From Thomasclavelia spiroformis DSM 1552 (GTDB lineage: Bacteria; Bacillota_I; Bacilli_A; Erysipelotrichales; Coprobacillaceae): a DNA stretch of 64,000 bases. Below, piece by piece: positions 9,197 through 17,286 of the stretch. Position 1 is the first letter of the stretch. The number at the start of each line of letters is the position of its first letter. Below the pieces are notes generated by a model that did no database searches, had not been told where the DNA came from, and saw only the letters and a list, made by a program, of their open reading frames with translations. The translations under genes were made by a program, and so were the position numbers. The stretch is taken from positions 2,119,596 through 2,183,595 of the forward strand of contig NZ_CP102275.1 of the NCBI RefSeq assembly GCF_025149465.1, given 5' to 3'.

Positions 9197-9397
9197 TTAA
9201 AAATGAATTGACGTAAACTCTAAAATAAAAGAACCTAATAAATAACCTAATACCAATGATGCAATCAAAAAAAATAAATAAAACTCTCGAAGTTTAGTTT
9301 TTCTAATCACATTATCAAAATTAAAACAACTAAGGCCCCACATCGAAAGCATTACTGAAATAACATATACCAAAGTTTTAATAATTTGATATGACAT
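9197..9397 (-). CDS. DUF1146 family membrane protein (YwzB-like)
   Basis: 66 residues, two predicted transmembrane helices (about 5-22 and 38-60) separated by a short basic loop, and a GYLLGSFILEF end typical of DUF1146/TIGR02327. Function is unknown. In Bacillus the homologue ywzB lies just upstream of murA and spoIID, so position supports the assignment. AGGTGG 8 nt upstream selects the ATG at 9397 over a GTG buried in the ribosome binding site. Confidence 0.75.
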   Translation of the reverse strand: MSYQIIKTLVYVISVMLSMWGLSCFNFDNVIRKTKLREFYLFFLIASLVLGYLLGSFILEFTSIHF

Positions 9398-9469
9398 CTT
9401 ACATACCACCTTTCATATTTAATATATCATCTTTTTATAATTTAAGCATAGACTATACTAGGTGATAAA

Positions 9470-9865
9470 ATGGACATTACAATGATAAAAAATTTAATTT
9501 ACAATCTATTATATCTTGCTGCTAACTACGATTTAATTCTTACTATTGCCCCCAATGAAACAGTTAAAAATCAATTGCATAACTATTCATCTGATTGTAA
9601 AAATAACGCAACTTTTCTTGATAAACTTTATCAAGAACTGAACACTACCAGTTTCTTTCCATTACTTGAAAAACCAGAATTTCATGGTAATTTTAAACAA
9701 TCAACTATGTGGCTTTTAAAATACACTGAAAATGCATATCGCATTTTTCATCTAAATTCTTATAACAATAAATTTCCAGATAATCAAATTAAAATATTAA
9801 AATATATTTCCGGTAATTTAATCAACCAATACATGGGGCTTTGTCATATAATACTAACAAAATAA
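9470..9865 (+). CDS. Hypothetical protein, mostly helical
   Basis: 131 residues, preceded by AGGTG 5 nt before the ATG and divergent from the spoIID unit. No signal peptide or membrane helix. The pattern of hydrophobic residues suggests four to five amphipathic helices. No motif or family is recognised. The gene ends shortly before the tRNA-Glu cluster terminator. Confidence 0.6.
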   Translation: MDITMIKNLIYNLLYLAANYDLILTIAPNETVKNQLHNYSSDCKNNATFLDKLYQELNTTSFFPLLEKPEFHGNFKQSTMWLLKYTENAYRIFHLNSYNNKFPDNQIKILKYISGNLINQYMGLCHIILTK

Positions 9866-9878
9866 TATATAAATAAAA

Positions 9879-9900
9879 AATCCAAGATAACTCTTGGATT
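9879..9900. terminator. Terminator of the tRNA Gly-Asn-Glu cluster
   Basis: 9-bp stem (AATCCAAGA / TCTTGGATT), 4-nt loop, followed on the minus strand by TTTTTATTTAT. On the + strand the tail is weaker (AATTTTCT) but it could also serve the convergent 131-residue gene. Confidence 0.8.
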
Positions 9901-9910
9901 AATTTTCTAA

Positions 9911-9986
9911 TGGTGACCTGTACGGGATTCGAACCCGTGAATGCATGCGTGAAAGGCATGTGAGTTAACCGTTTCTCCAACAGGCC
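9911..9986 (-). tRNA. tRNA-Glu (anticodon TTC)
   Basis: 76-nt cloverleaf with encoded CCA. Acceptor GGCCTGT pairs with ACAGGTC; the anticodon loop is CTTTCAC; T-arm contains GGTTCGAATCC. Last gene of a three-tRNA cluster. Confidence 0.96.
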
Positions 9987-9987
9987 A

Positions 9988-10063
9988 TGGCGCTTGAAGT
10001 AGGACTCGAACCTACGACCGATCGGTTAACAGCCGATTGCTCTACCAACTGAGCTATTCAAGC
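9988..10063 (-). tRNA. tRNA-Asn (anticodon GTT)
   Basis: 76-nt cloverleaf with CCA encoded. Acceptor GCTTGAA pairs with TTCAAGC; anticodon loop CTGTTAA. One nucleotide separates it from tRNA-Glu, so both mature from a common precursor. Confidence 0.96.
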
Positions 10064-10066
10064 AAA

Positions 10067-10140
10067 TGGAGCGGGTGATGGGAATCGAACCCACGTAGTC
10101 AGCTTGGAAGGCTGAAGTTCTACCATTGAACTACACCCGC
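10067..10140 (-). tRNA. tRNA-Gly (anticodon TCC), copy 1
   Basis: 74-nt cloverleaf with CCA. Acceptor GCGGGTG; anticodon loop CTTCCAA. The gene is identical to the tRNA-Gly at 11266-11339. Confidence 0.96.
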
Positions 10141-10181
10141 ATCTCCTTTTTAGCAGAGCCCTTAACGACTACTGCTCATGT

Positions 10182-10210
10182 ATAATAACATTTATATTAA
10201 ATTAATGCAA
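10182..10210 (-). promoter_or_regulatory. Promoter of the tRNA Gly-Asn-Glu cluster
   Basis: Minus-strand TTGCAT (10205-10210), 17-bp spacer, TATTAT (10182-10187), about 40 nt before tRNA-Gly. It shows the second tRNA cluster is transcribed on its own. Confidence 0.7.
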
Positions 10211-10297
10211 GCATTTTTTTAAAAATTTTAAAAATTTTTTTCAATAATTTTACTCATCTATATACACAAATATCATCCTTTTAATCCCAAAACAAAA

Positions 10298-10320
10298 AAG
10301 CACTGATATAATCAGCACTT
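10298..10320 (-). terminator. Terminator overlapping the end of the Lys-rich membrane protein gene
   Basis: 10-bp stem on the minus strand (AAGTGCTGAT / ATCAGTGCTT, two G-U pairs) followed by TTTTTTG; it includes the stop codon region. Confidence 0.7.
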
Positions 10321-10864
10321 ATTGATTCGACTCGTTTCCAGTATTAACATCCCCTTCATCTAAAGGAATATCATTAGAATCTTCTATTCCATTATCTTCA
10401 ATTGGTTTATCATTAGATTCATTAGTTTGATCACTCTCATCAGTTTTTTTATCAGTAGCTTTATTTTTATCATCTGCCTCAGAAGATTTTTGAGATTCTT
10501 TATCATTATCTTCATTTTTATTGCTTTCATCTATCTGCTCTTGTAATTCATTAATTTGTGCTTGTTGATCTTGATAATATTCATAAGCAAAATAGCCACC
10601 AACACAAATTCCTGCTATAACAATTAAAATCAACAAAAATATGATTAATGTCGAAAATACTGAACGACCTTTCTTTTCTTTTTTTACTTTTGTTTTAACT
10701 TTAGTTTTATTCTTTCTTTTAGTTTTTGTTACTTTCTTTTTCTTTGCTCGCTTTTGTTTATTGTCTTTTTTAGATTTATCTTCACTTCCATCTTCATTTA
10801 AATCATCTTCATAAATAATATCTTCCACTTCTGTAGTATCATCAAATTCAAATCTTTTTGCCAT
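10319..10864 (-). CDS. Single-pass membrane protein with charged low-complexity flanks, unknown function
   Basis: 181 residues: acidic N-terminus (about 1-30), an extremely Lys/Arg-rich cytoplasmic stretch (about 30-68), one transmembrane helix (about 70-92), a short coiled-coil-prone Gln/Glu segment and a Ser/Asn/Asp/Glu/Lys-rich tail predicted outside. The design resembles small Firmicute membrane proteins near wall or division complexes, but no domain is recognised. GAGGTG before the ATG supports expression. It stands alone between two tRNA clusters and is flanked by two identical tRNA-Gly genes in direct orientation. Confidence 0.75.
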   Translation of the reverse strand: MAKRFEFDDTTEVEDIIYEDDLNEDGSEDKSKKDNKQKRAKKKKVTKTKRKNKTKVKTKVKKEKKGRSVFSTLIIFLLILIVIAGICVGGYFAYEYYQDQQAQINELQEQIDESNKNEDNDKESQKSSEADDKNKATDKKTDESDQTNESNDKPIEDNGIEDSNDIPLDEGDVNTGNESNQ

Positions 10865-11265
10865 TATTTACACCTCTTTTATATTAATATTATACAAAGA
10901 TATGAATTTTATATAAACAACAATAATAAATTAACTGATTTTACACTTTTATCACTTATACTCCTATAATATAGAACCTCTTTTATTTAATGTTCTAAAA
11001 AAACAACATTAATTTGAAAAGATACTTTAAAAAGAGAAAGTTAATGCACTAATTTAATATCTGTTAGTAGTAAAGAAAAATTTTATGAATGTTACAAATT
11101 TAAAACCGTCCTCTTGATATAAATGGTTATGGTAAGAAAATCAGGGAATCATATTTTTCTAACCCAAATCATAATATATATATTTTAACTTTATAGAAAG
11201 CACTTAAATCTATTATTATAAAAAAAGATGACATAAACATATGTCATCATATTGCACTTAAAATA
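10865..11265. other. AT-rich spacer between tRNA clusters
   Basis: No open frame with a ribosome binding site and no conserved RNA recognised. It carries the upstream region of the 181-residue gene and, at 11227-11248, the terminator of the seven-tRNA cluster. Confidence 0.6.
11227..11248 (-). terminator. Terminator of the seven-tRNA cluster
   Basis: 8-bp perfect stem (GATGACAT / ATGTCATC), 6-nt loop, followed by six T on the minus strand. Confidence 0.82.
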
Positions 11266-11339
11266 TGGAGCGGGTGATGGGAATCGAACCCACGTAGTCA
11301 GCTTGGAAGGCTGAAGTTCTACCATTGAACTACACCCGC
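11266..11339 (-). tRNA. tRNA-Gly (anticodon TCC), copy 2
   Basis: 74-nt cloverleaf with CCA, identical over its length to 10067-10140. Last gene of the Val-Thr-Tyr-Gln-Lys-Leu-Gly cluster. Confidence 0.96.
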
Positions 11340-11344
11340 AAGAA

Positions 11345-11433
11345 TGGTGCCCAGGGCCGGAATCGAACCGGCACGGATTTTAAGGTCCGCAGGATTTTAA
11401 GTCCTGTGCGTCTACCAGTTTCGCCACCTGGGC
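11345..11433 (-). tRNA. tRNA-Leu (anticodon TAA)
   Basis: 89-nt class II tRNA with a long variable arm and CCA. Acceptor GCCCAGG pairs with CCTGGGC; anticodon loop CTTAAAA. Confidence 0.96.
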
Positions 11434-11446
11434 AATTTATAAGAAA

Positions 11447-11522
11447 TGGTGACCCGCAGGCGATTCGAACGCCTGACCCTCTGATTAAAAGTCAGATGCT
11501 CTACCGGCTGAGCTAGCGGGTC
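11447..11522 (-). tRNA. tRNA-Lys (anticodon TTT)
   Basis: 76-nt cloverleaf with CCA. Acceptor GACCCGC; anticodon loop CTTTTAA. Confidence 0.96.
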
Positions 11523-11526
11523 ATAT

Positions 11527-11602
11527 TGGCTGGGGTACCTGGATTCGAACCAGGGAGATGACAGAGTCAAAGTCTGTTGCCTTACCGCTTGGCTATACCC
11601 CA
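11527..11602 (-). tRNA. tRNA-Gln (anticodon TTG)
   Basis: 76-nt cloverleaf with CCA. Acceptor TGGGGTA, with the U1-A72 pair typical of bacterial tRNA-Gln; anticodon loop CTTTGAC. Confidence 0.95.
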
Positions 11603-11608
11603 AGAAGA

Positions 11609-11692
11609 TGGTGGAGGAGGGCGGATTCGAACCACCGAACCGAAAGGAACTGAGTTACAGTCAGCCGCGTTTAGCCACTTCGCTACTCCTCC
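11609..11692 (-). tRNA. tRNA-Tyr (anticodon GTA)
   Basis: 84-nt class II tRNA with long variable arm and CCA. Acceptor GGAGGAG; anticodon loop CTGTAAC. Confidence 0.95.
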
Positions 11693-11696
11693 ATCA

Positions 11697-11772
<76 letters not shown>

Positions 11773-11788
11773 GTATTTTTTATTTTAA

Positions 11789-11864
11789 TGGTGGAGGTTA
11801 ACGGACTCGAACCGCTGACCCTCTGCTTGTAAGGCAGATGCTCTCCCAACTGAGCTAAACCTCC
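11789..11864 (-). tRNA. tRNA-Val (anticodon TAC)
   Basis: 76-nt cloverleaf with CCA. Acceptor GGAGGTT; anticodon loop CTTACAA. First gene of its cluster, about 20 nt after the promoter. Confidence 0.96.
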
Positions 11865-12257
11865 ATAAATCTTGCTTAATTAATATATCATATCTATATC
11901 AACAAGTCAACTACTTTTTTCACCAAATTTATTTTTGGATTTTTCAATCACAAAATATTCATTGGCTCAAGCAAGAACTATATTATCATAACTATTAAAT
12001 TTTTTCAACAAAAAGTTTAAATTTTTTATTTTTTCTAAAAAACTTCAACTTTTACCCCAATAATACATTTAATTTTATAAAATATAATTTTATCAATAAA
12101 ACTGATTATCATCTAAAAAACACTAATTAATATTATTTACTTACAAATAATTTTTTCATGTAAGCGTTATCTTTTTATTACTATATTAATGCTCTTTTGT
12201 TTAAAGATATGATAAAATTATATTATAAAGTTCAATTACAGAAAGGTGGTTATTTTA
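11865..12257. other. Intergenic region between tRNA cluster and EF-G-like gene
   Basis: Contains two divergent promoters (minus, 11882-11910; plus, TTGTTT at 12197-12202 with an 18-bp spacer to TATTAT at 12221-12226). The remainder is AT-rich without recognised RNA or gene. Confidence 0.5.
11882..11910 (-). promoter_or_regulatory. Strong promoter of the seven-tRNA cluster
   Basis: Minus-strand TTGACT (11905-11910), exactly 17 bp, TATATT (11882-11887). One of the best consensus promoters in the window, as expected for stable RNA. Confidence 0.82.
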
Positions 12258-14309
12258 ATGAGAACTTATCATGCAAATGAAATTGGAAATGTTGCCGTGT
12301 TAGGACATTCCGGTTGCGGTAAAACAAGCATTGTCGAAGCGATGGCGTATCGTAGCGGCCTAATTGATCATATCGGCAATGTTAATAGCGGAAATACACT
12401 TAGTGATTATAGCAGTGAAGAAATTTCTCGTAAATCTTCTGTTAATCTTTCTGTTATTCCAGTTGAATGGAATAACTGTAAAATTAATTTAATTGACGTT
12501 CCTGGTACTTTTGATTTTACTGGTGAATGTGAATCTGCTTTAAGTGTATGTGAATCTGCTTTAATAATTGTTCCTTCATCATCTGGCATTAACGCTGGAA
12601 CTAAACAAGCTATGTATAAAGCTAAAGATAAAGCTAAAATAATTTATATTAATGGTTTAGACAATCCTAATAGTGATTATGCAACTAAATTACAACAATT
12701 AAAAGATACTTATGGTAAGGCTATTGCCCCTATTCAAGTACCAATTATGGATAATAATAAAATGATTGGATATATTAATGTTGCGAAAATGGAAGGACGT
12801 ATTTTTGAAGGTACCCAAACTAAGCCTATGGATATTCCTGAAGAATTGATGGATCAAGTTACTCCAATTAAAGAAATGATTGATGAAGCCGTTGCCAATA
12901 CAAGTGATGAATTATTAGAAAAATATATTAATGAAGAACCCTTTACTAAAGAAGAAATTTCTTTAGCTTTGCGTAAAGGTGTTATTGAAAAAACTTTAAT
13001 TCCTGTTTTATGTGGTACAGATCAAATCGGTATTCAAATAATTTTAAATTCTATGGTTGCCTTTTTTAGTGCCGCAGGCGATATGAGCAATTCACTAATC
13101 GTTGAAAATGTCGATAAAAACGAAGAAGAAATTATTGGTTATGATGAAAAATTACCTGGTAGTATTTTTATCTTTAAAACAATTGCCGATCCATTTATTG
13201 GACGTACTTCTTTATTTAAAGTTATCACAGGAACTATATACAGCGGTACATCGATATATAATGTAAAGCGTAAAGAAGTTGAAAAGATTACCAAACTATA
13301 TCAACCAATAGGAAAAAAATTAATTGAAGTAGATTGCTTACATGCTGGAGATATTGGTGCTGTTACAAAATTTAATTTTTCTAAAACCAATGATACTTTA
13401 TGCATGGCTGGATACCAGATAATTGTTCCTGAAATTAATTTTTCTACACCATATTATGGCAAATCAATTGTTCCAGTTGGTAAAAGCAACGAAGAAAAGA
13501 TCACTAATGCTATTAATAAATTATTAGAAGAAGATCCAACATTACAATTTAAACCTAACTACGAAACAAAGCAACAATGTATATATGGTATTGGTGATAT
13601 TCATTTAGATGTTTTATTATCAAAATTAAAAAATAAATTTAAAGTTGATGCCACATATGAAGATATCAAAATACCATATCGTGAAACAATTAGAAAAAGT
13701 GTCACCCAAAGAACTCGTTATAAAAAGCAATCAGGTGGTCATGGTCAATTTGGTGAAGTAGAAATTACTTTCGAACCATCACACGATTACACTAAACCTT
13801 ATATTTTTGAAGAAAAAATATTTGGTGGTGCTATTCCAAAAACATACTTTCCTGCCGTTGAAAAAGGATTAGCAGAAAGCGTTAAAACTGGTGTTTTAGC
13901 TAAATATCCTGTTTTAGGAATTAAAGCTACATTAATTGATGGTTCATATCATAATGTTGATTCATCAGAGATGGCATTTAAAACTGCTACTTCAATGTGT
14001 TTTAAAGAAGCTATCCCAAAGGCAAATCCCGCATTGCTTGAACCATATATGAAAATGAAGGTAATCGTTGATGAAGAATATACAGGAGATATTATGAGCA
14101 ATTTTAATACTAAACGTGCTCGGGTTATTGGTAGCGATATTTTAAATGACGGCTTAGTAAAGATAATTGCCGAAGCACCAATGAGTGAAGTTATGAATTA
14201 TGCTGTTGATTTAAGATCTATTACCCAAGGGCAAGGTGTTTTTGAAATGGAATTTTTAGATTATGAATTTGCTCCTGATAATATTGCTAAAAAAATAATC
14301 AATAATTAA
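12258..14309 (+). CDS. EF-G-like translational GTPase (FusA2-type)
   Basis: 683-residue GTPase with EF-G domain layout, including domain IV/V segments SGGHGQFGEVEITFEPS and GDIMSNFNTKRARVIGSD. It differs from canonical EF-G in the G motifs: G1 is GHSGCGKT rather than AHxDAGKT, G3 is DVPGTFDF where EF-G has DTPGHVDF (catalytic His replaced by Thr), and the NKxD motif is NGLD. These mark the EF-G-like paralogue group; the role is not settled, and the true fusA would lie elsewhere. AAGGTGG 8 nt upstream selects the ATG at 12258 over a GTG inside the ribosome binding site. Monocistronic, ending in a strong hairpin. Confidence 0.88.
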   Translation: MRTYHANEIGNVAVLGHSGCGKTSIVEAMAYRSGLIDHIGNVNSGNTLSDYSSEEISRKSSVNLSVIPVEWNNCKINLIDVPGTFDFTGECESALSVCESALIIVPSSSGINAGTKQAMYKAKDKAKIIYINGLDNPNSDYATKLQQLKDTYGKAIAPIQVPIMDNNKMIGYINVAKMEGRIFEGTQTKPMDIPEELMDQVTPIKEMIDEAVANTSDELLEKYINEEPFTKEEISLALRKGVIEKTLIPVLCGTDQIGIQIILNSMVAFFSAAGDMSNSLIVENVDKNEEEIIGYDEKLPGSIFIFKTIADPFIGRTSLFKVITGTIYSGTSIYNVKRKEVEKITKLYQPIGKKLIEVDCLHAGDIGAVTKFNFSKTNDTLCMAGYQIIVPEINFSTPYYGKSIVPVGKSNEEKITNAINKLLEEDPTLQFKPNYETKQQCIYGIGDIHLDVLLSKLKNKFKVDATYEDIKIPYRETIRKSVTQRTRYKKQSGGHGQFGEVEITFEPSHDYTKPYIFEEKIFGGAIPKTYFPAVEKGLAESVKTGVLAKYPVLGIKATLIDGSYHNVDSSEMAFKTATSMCFKEAIPKANPALLEPYMKMKVIVDEEYTGDIMSNFNTKRARVIGSDILNDGLVKIIAEAPMSEVMNYAVDLRSITQGQGVFEMEFLDYEFAPDNIAKKIINN

Positions 14310-14317
14310 ATTAGTAG

Positions 14318-14340
14318 CTGGATATTTATTAAATATCCAG
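14318..14340 (+). terminator. Terminator after EF-G-like gene
   Basis: 10-bp perfect stem (CTGGATATTT / AAATATCCAG), 3-nt loop, followed by TTATTTCTTTTATTT. Confidence 0.82.
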
Positions 14341-14404
14341 TTATTTCTTTTATTTGATGTATAAAAATGTTATCATAAAAGCATGAAATCAGGAGGAAAA
14401 AATA

Positions 14405-15403
14405 ATGAATGTACTTGTTTGCGGAGGAGCTGGCTATATTGGTAGCCATATCTGTGTAGAATTATTAGATGCTGGATACGAAGTAACAGTAATCGATGAT
14501 TTTTCTAACTCTAAACCAGAAGTATTAGAACATATCAAGGAAATCACCGGAAAAGAAGTTAAGTTTTATGAGTTTAATATTTTAAACGAAGAAAAAACAG
14601 AAGCTGTATTTAAAGAAAATAAAATTGATGCCGTTATTCACTGTGCTGCTTTTAAGGCTGTTGGTGAATCAGTAGAAAAACCAATTGAATATTATACTAA
14701 CAATTTAACTACAACATTAATAGTTAGTAAAATGATGAAAAAATACAATGTCAATCAAATTGTTTTTTCATCTAGTGCTACTGTATACGGAGATCCTGAA
14801 AAAGTCCCAATTACAGAAGACTGTAAACTAGGTGAAACAACAAATCCTTATGGAACAAGCAAAGCCATGATGGAAAGAATTTTAACTGATGTACAACATG
14901 CCTATCCACAAATGTCAGTTACACTGCTAAGATATTTTAATCCAATCGGTGCTCATGAATCTGGATTAATTGGTGAAGATCCTAAAGGAATTCCTAACAA
15001 CTTAATGCCATATATCATGAAAGTAGCAACCGGTGAATTAGAATGTCTTGGAGTATTTGGAGATGATTACAATACCCATGATGGTACTGGGGTTCGTGAT
15101 TATATCCACGTTGTGGATTTAGCCAAAGGACATGTTAAAGCAATTGAACATTACGCAAAACCTGGAGTTCATATTTGTAACCTAGGCACTGGAACTGGAT
15201 ATAGTGTTCTTGATTTGGTAAAAACATTTGAACGAGTTAATAATGTTAAAATCAATTATGTAATTAAAGATCGTCGTCCTGGAGATATTGCAACTTGCTA
15301 TGCAAATCCAGAACGTGCAAATAAGGAATTGGGTTGGGTCGCAACTAAAGGAATCGAAGATATGTGTCGTGATACATGGAATTATGCCCTAAAACATAAA
15401 TAA
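14405..15403 (+). CDS. galE: UDP-glucose 4-epimerase
   Basis: 332-residue extended short-chain dehydrogenase that interconverts UDP-glucose and UDP-galactose with bound NAD. N-terminal GGAGYIGSH dinucleotide motif, catalytic SSSATVYG serine region and YGTSK (YxxxK), then RYFNPIGAHESG and RDYIHVVDLA blocks typical of GalE. AGGAGG lies before the ATG. It stands alone between terminators and may feed both galactose use and wall polysaccharide synthesis. Confidence 0.95.
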   Translation: MNVLVCGGAGYIGSHICVELLDAGYEVTVIDDFSNSKPEVLEHIKEITGKEVKFYEFNILNEEKTEAVFKENKIDAVIHCAAFKAVGESVEKPIEYYTNNLTTTLIVSKMMKKYNVNQIVFSSSATVYGDPEKVPITEDCKLGETTNPYGTSKAMMERILTDVQHAYPQMSVTLLRYFNPIGAHESGLIGEDPKGIPNNLMPYIMKVATGELECLGVFGDDYNTHDGTGVRDYIHVVDLAKGHVKAIEHYAKPGVHICNLGTGTGYSVLDLVKTFERVNNVKINYVIKDRRPGDIATCYANPERANKELGWVATKGIEDMCRDTWNYALKHK

Positions 15404-15425
15404 CATCGCCAATTATTGCGATGTT
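15402..15425 (+). terminator. Terminator after galE
   Basis: 8-bp stem (AACATCGC / GCGATGTT), 8-nt loop, followed by ATTTTTATTT; it starts at the stop codon. Confidence 0.8.
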
Positions 15426-15542
15426 ATTTTTATTTATGATATCTAAATTATAAATTTCCTAAATAAATCTATTTATTTTTAATGATATTTGTCTTTTTTT
15501 AGATTATTTTGTTAATATTTTTTTTAGAAAAGACAGTTAATA

Positions 15543-15571
15543 TTGTTTTTAACTTAATTTTTTGATATTAT
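15543..15571 (+). promoter_or_regulatory. Promoter of the thioredoxin-like membrane protein gene
   Basis: TTGTTT (15543-15548), 17-bp spacer, TATTAT (15566-15571), about 28 nt before the ATG. Confidence 0.5.
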
Positions 15572-15598
15572 ATATAGGTACTGTTATGGAGGCTAATC

Positions 15599-16018
15599 AT
15601 GGAAAAGATAAAAAAATTTTGGAAAGAACTTAGCATTTTTGGGATTATAATTGTAGTATTTTTAGGATTATTTGTTTATCGTAGAATTACTCATGTTGAA
15701 TTTACAACAATAACTCAAAGTGCACTTGTTGAAAAAGTAAAAGATAAGGATAGTTTTGTAGTAGTAATTGGAAATAACAATGATAGTGCAACGCTTGCTT
15801 ATCAAGATACTATGACTGAATTCTTAACAAGAAATCGTAGAAAACCTTTATACTATGTGGATATTTCTAACGACAGTACATATAATACTTGGTTAGAAGA
15901 AAAATTAGATATTACTGATGCAACAGTACCACAAACTATAGTTTATGAAGATGGAAAAATAACTACGAACACAACCGGAGCATTATCATATTATAGACTT
16001 GCTCAATTATTTAAATAA
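15599..16018 (+). CDS. Membrane-anchored thioredoxin-fold protein lacking the CxxC active site
   Basis: 139 residues: one N-terminal transmembrane helix (about 12-27) and an extracytoplasmic thioredoxin-like domain. The hydrophobic strand DSFVVVIG is followed by NNNDSATLAYQ where a CxxC would lie, so no redox cysteines remain (the protein has no cysteine at all). The cis-proline strand is recognisable in ATVPQTIVYEDGKI. Comparable small proteins in Firmicutes are annotated as thioredoxin-like or bacteriocin-transport accessory proteins. Function unknown. GGAGG 7 nt before the ATG. Confidence 0.72.
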   Translation: MEKIKKFWKELSIFGIIIVVFLGLFVYRRITHVEFTTITQSALVEKVKDKDSFVVVIGNNNDSATLAYQDTMTEFLTRNRRKPLYYVDISNDSTYNTWLEEKLDITDATVPQTIVYEDGKITTNTTGALSYYRLAQLFK

Positions 16019-16067
16019 AGAGACTGTAAGAGCAATCTAATTGATTGAGGGGACACAGCCTCTTTTT
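16018..16067 (+). terminator. Terminator after the thioredoxin-like gene
   Basis: Long branched hairpin with outer arms AAGAGACTGT / ACAGCCTCTT (one mismatch) and an inner CAATC / GATTG stem, followed by TTTTAC. The outer RAGAGNCTGT arm recurs in the hairpin arm after the BrxF-like gene at 37945. Confidence 0.65.
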
Positions 16068-16076
16068 TACAATATA

Positions 16077-16115
16077 AAAGCTATAACTACTAAAAATCTT
16101 AGAAGTTATAGCTTT
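16077..16115. terminator. Terminator, convergent with alr
   Basis: Stem AAAGCTATAACT / AGTTATAGCTTT with a 14-15-nt loop and T-runs on both strands; ends the alr transcript and can back up the plus-strand unit. Confidence 0.75.
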
Positions 16116-16118
16116 TTA

Positions 16119-17192
16119 TTATTTTATATATATACGTTCCACTCTTTTTGAAATCAAACATATTATTTCATAAGGAATAGTGTCTAAATCTTTTGCCATG
16201 CTAGCTAAACTAATATGATCTCCAAAAATTTCTACCTTATCGCCTACTTTTACACTTTCATCAACTCTTACCATCATTTGATCCATACATACCCTACCCA
16301 CGATTTCAAAATATTTGCCATTAATATAAACCCTACGTCCTTGATTTTTTCTAATTATTCCATCTGCATAACCAATTGGTAAGGTAGCAAGATATTCATC
16401 TTGTTTGGCTGTATAAGTTAAACCATAACCAACACGACTACCCGCTTTTATTTTCTTTACCATAGATACTCTAGTAAATAATGACATTACTTGTTTATAA
16501 TAATCAGATTCATTTCCTGCCGGATCAATACCATACATAACAATTCCAATTCTCCCTAAATTAGATTTATTATCTTGATGATATGCCATTGCAGCACTGT
16601 TACAACAATGAATATATTTAAACTCATGTTGACCAACTAATTTATAAAATAATTGTTGTTGTTTTACAAAGGCAGCTTCTTCACCATCAGCAGTTGCATA
16701 ATGTGTAAATATACCTTCTAAAATAAATTTTCTTCGATCAATTGTTTGTAACATTTCTTCTAATTCTTTTTTATTTGTTAATCCGATTCGTTGCATTCCT
16801 GTATCTAGTTTTATATGAATTTTTAGTGGTTTATTAGATATTAAGGTTTGCAAATGATACATATATTCTAAAGAAATCATAGTTAAAGATATATCATAAC
16901 TAATAGCTAATTCTATTTCCTCTTTAGTTGTTGGAACAGCTCCTAAAATTAAAATTCCTTTCGTTATTCCTAATTCCCTTAATTCAATTGCTTCCTGTAA
17001 TGTTGCCACAGCAAACATTTCAATATATTCTAAATCCTTTATATAGCTAGCAACTTCTTTATATCCATGTCCATAAGCATCAGCCTTAATAACCGCCATT
17101 AATGGACGTTTAAATCGCTTATAAATTGTTTCTATATTCTCTTTTAAATACTTTAAATTAATCATTGCATATGTATCCCTATGTAAACTCAT
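16119..17192 (-). CDS. alr: Alanine racemase
   Basis: 357-residue PLP enzyme that converts L- to D-alanine for peptidoglycan. The PLP lysine lies in MAVIKADAYGHGY near the N-terminus; the catalytic tyrosine is in RVGYGLTYTA; IGYADGI and GRVCMDQMMV are the other family blocks. A frame extending to 17228 is open, but GGAGG 6 nt before the ATG at 17192 fixes the start. It lies just downstream of the ydcC-like gene, as in Bacillus subtilis ydcC-alr. Confidence 0.95.
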   Translation of the reverse strand: MSLHRDTYAMINLKYLKENIETIYKRFKRPLMAVIKADAYGHGYKEVASYIKDLEYIEMFAVATLQEAIELRELGITKGILILGAVPTTKEEIELAISYDISLTMISLEYMYHLQTLISNKPLKIHIKLDTGMQRIGLTNKKELEEMLQTIDRRKFILEGIFTHYATADGEEAAFVKQQQLFYKLVGQHEFKYIHCCNSAAMAYHQDNKSNLGRIGIVMYGIDPAGNESDYYKQVMSLFTRVSMVKKIKAGSRVGYGLTYTAKQDEYLATLPIGYADGIIRKNQGRRVYINGKYFEIVGRVCMDQMMVRVDESVKVGDKVEIFGDHISLASMAKDLDTIPYEIICLISKRVERIYIK

Positions 17193-17263
17193 AAAAAACC
17201 TCCATAAACCATAGTATAATCCAAACATTGTAATATTTCAATTAACTAATCAAATAATTATGT

Positions 17264-17286
17264 AAATAGAGGCATTGCCTCTATTT
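17264..17286 (-). terminator. Hairpin after the ydcC-like gene
   Basis: 10-bp stem (AAATAGAGGC / GCCTCTATTT) with a 3-nt loop overlapping the stop codon; the T-tail on the minus strand is weak, so read-through to alr is likely. Confidence 0.5.

Noticed and set aside
10865-11265. Riboswitch or small RNA in the gap between tRNA clusters
   Set aside because: No conserved core or strong fold other than the terminator at 11227-11248 could be recognised.
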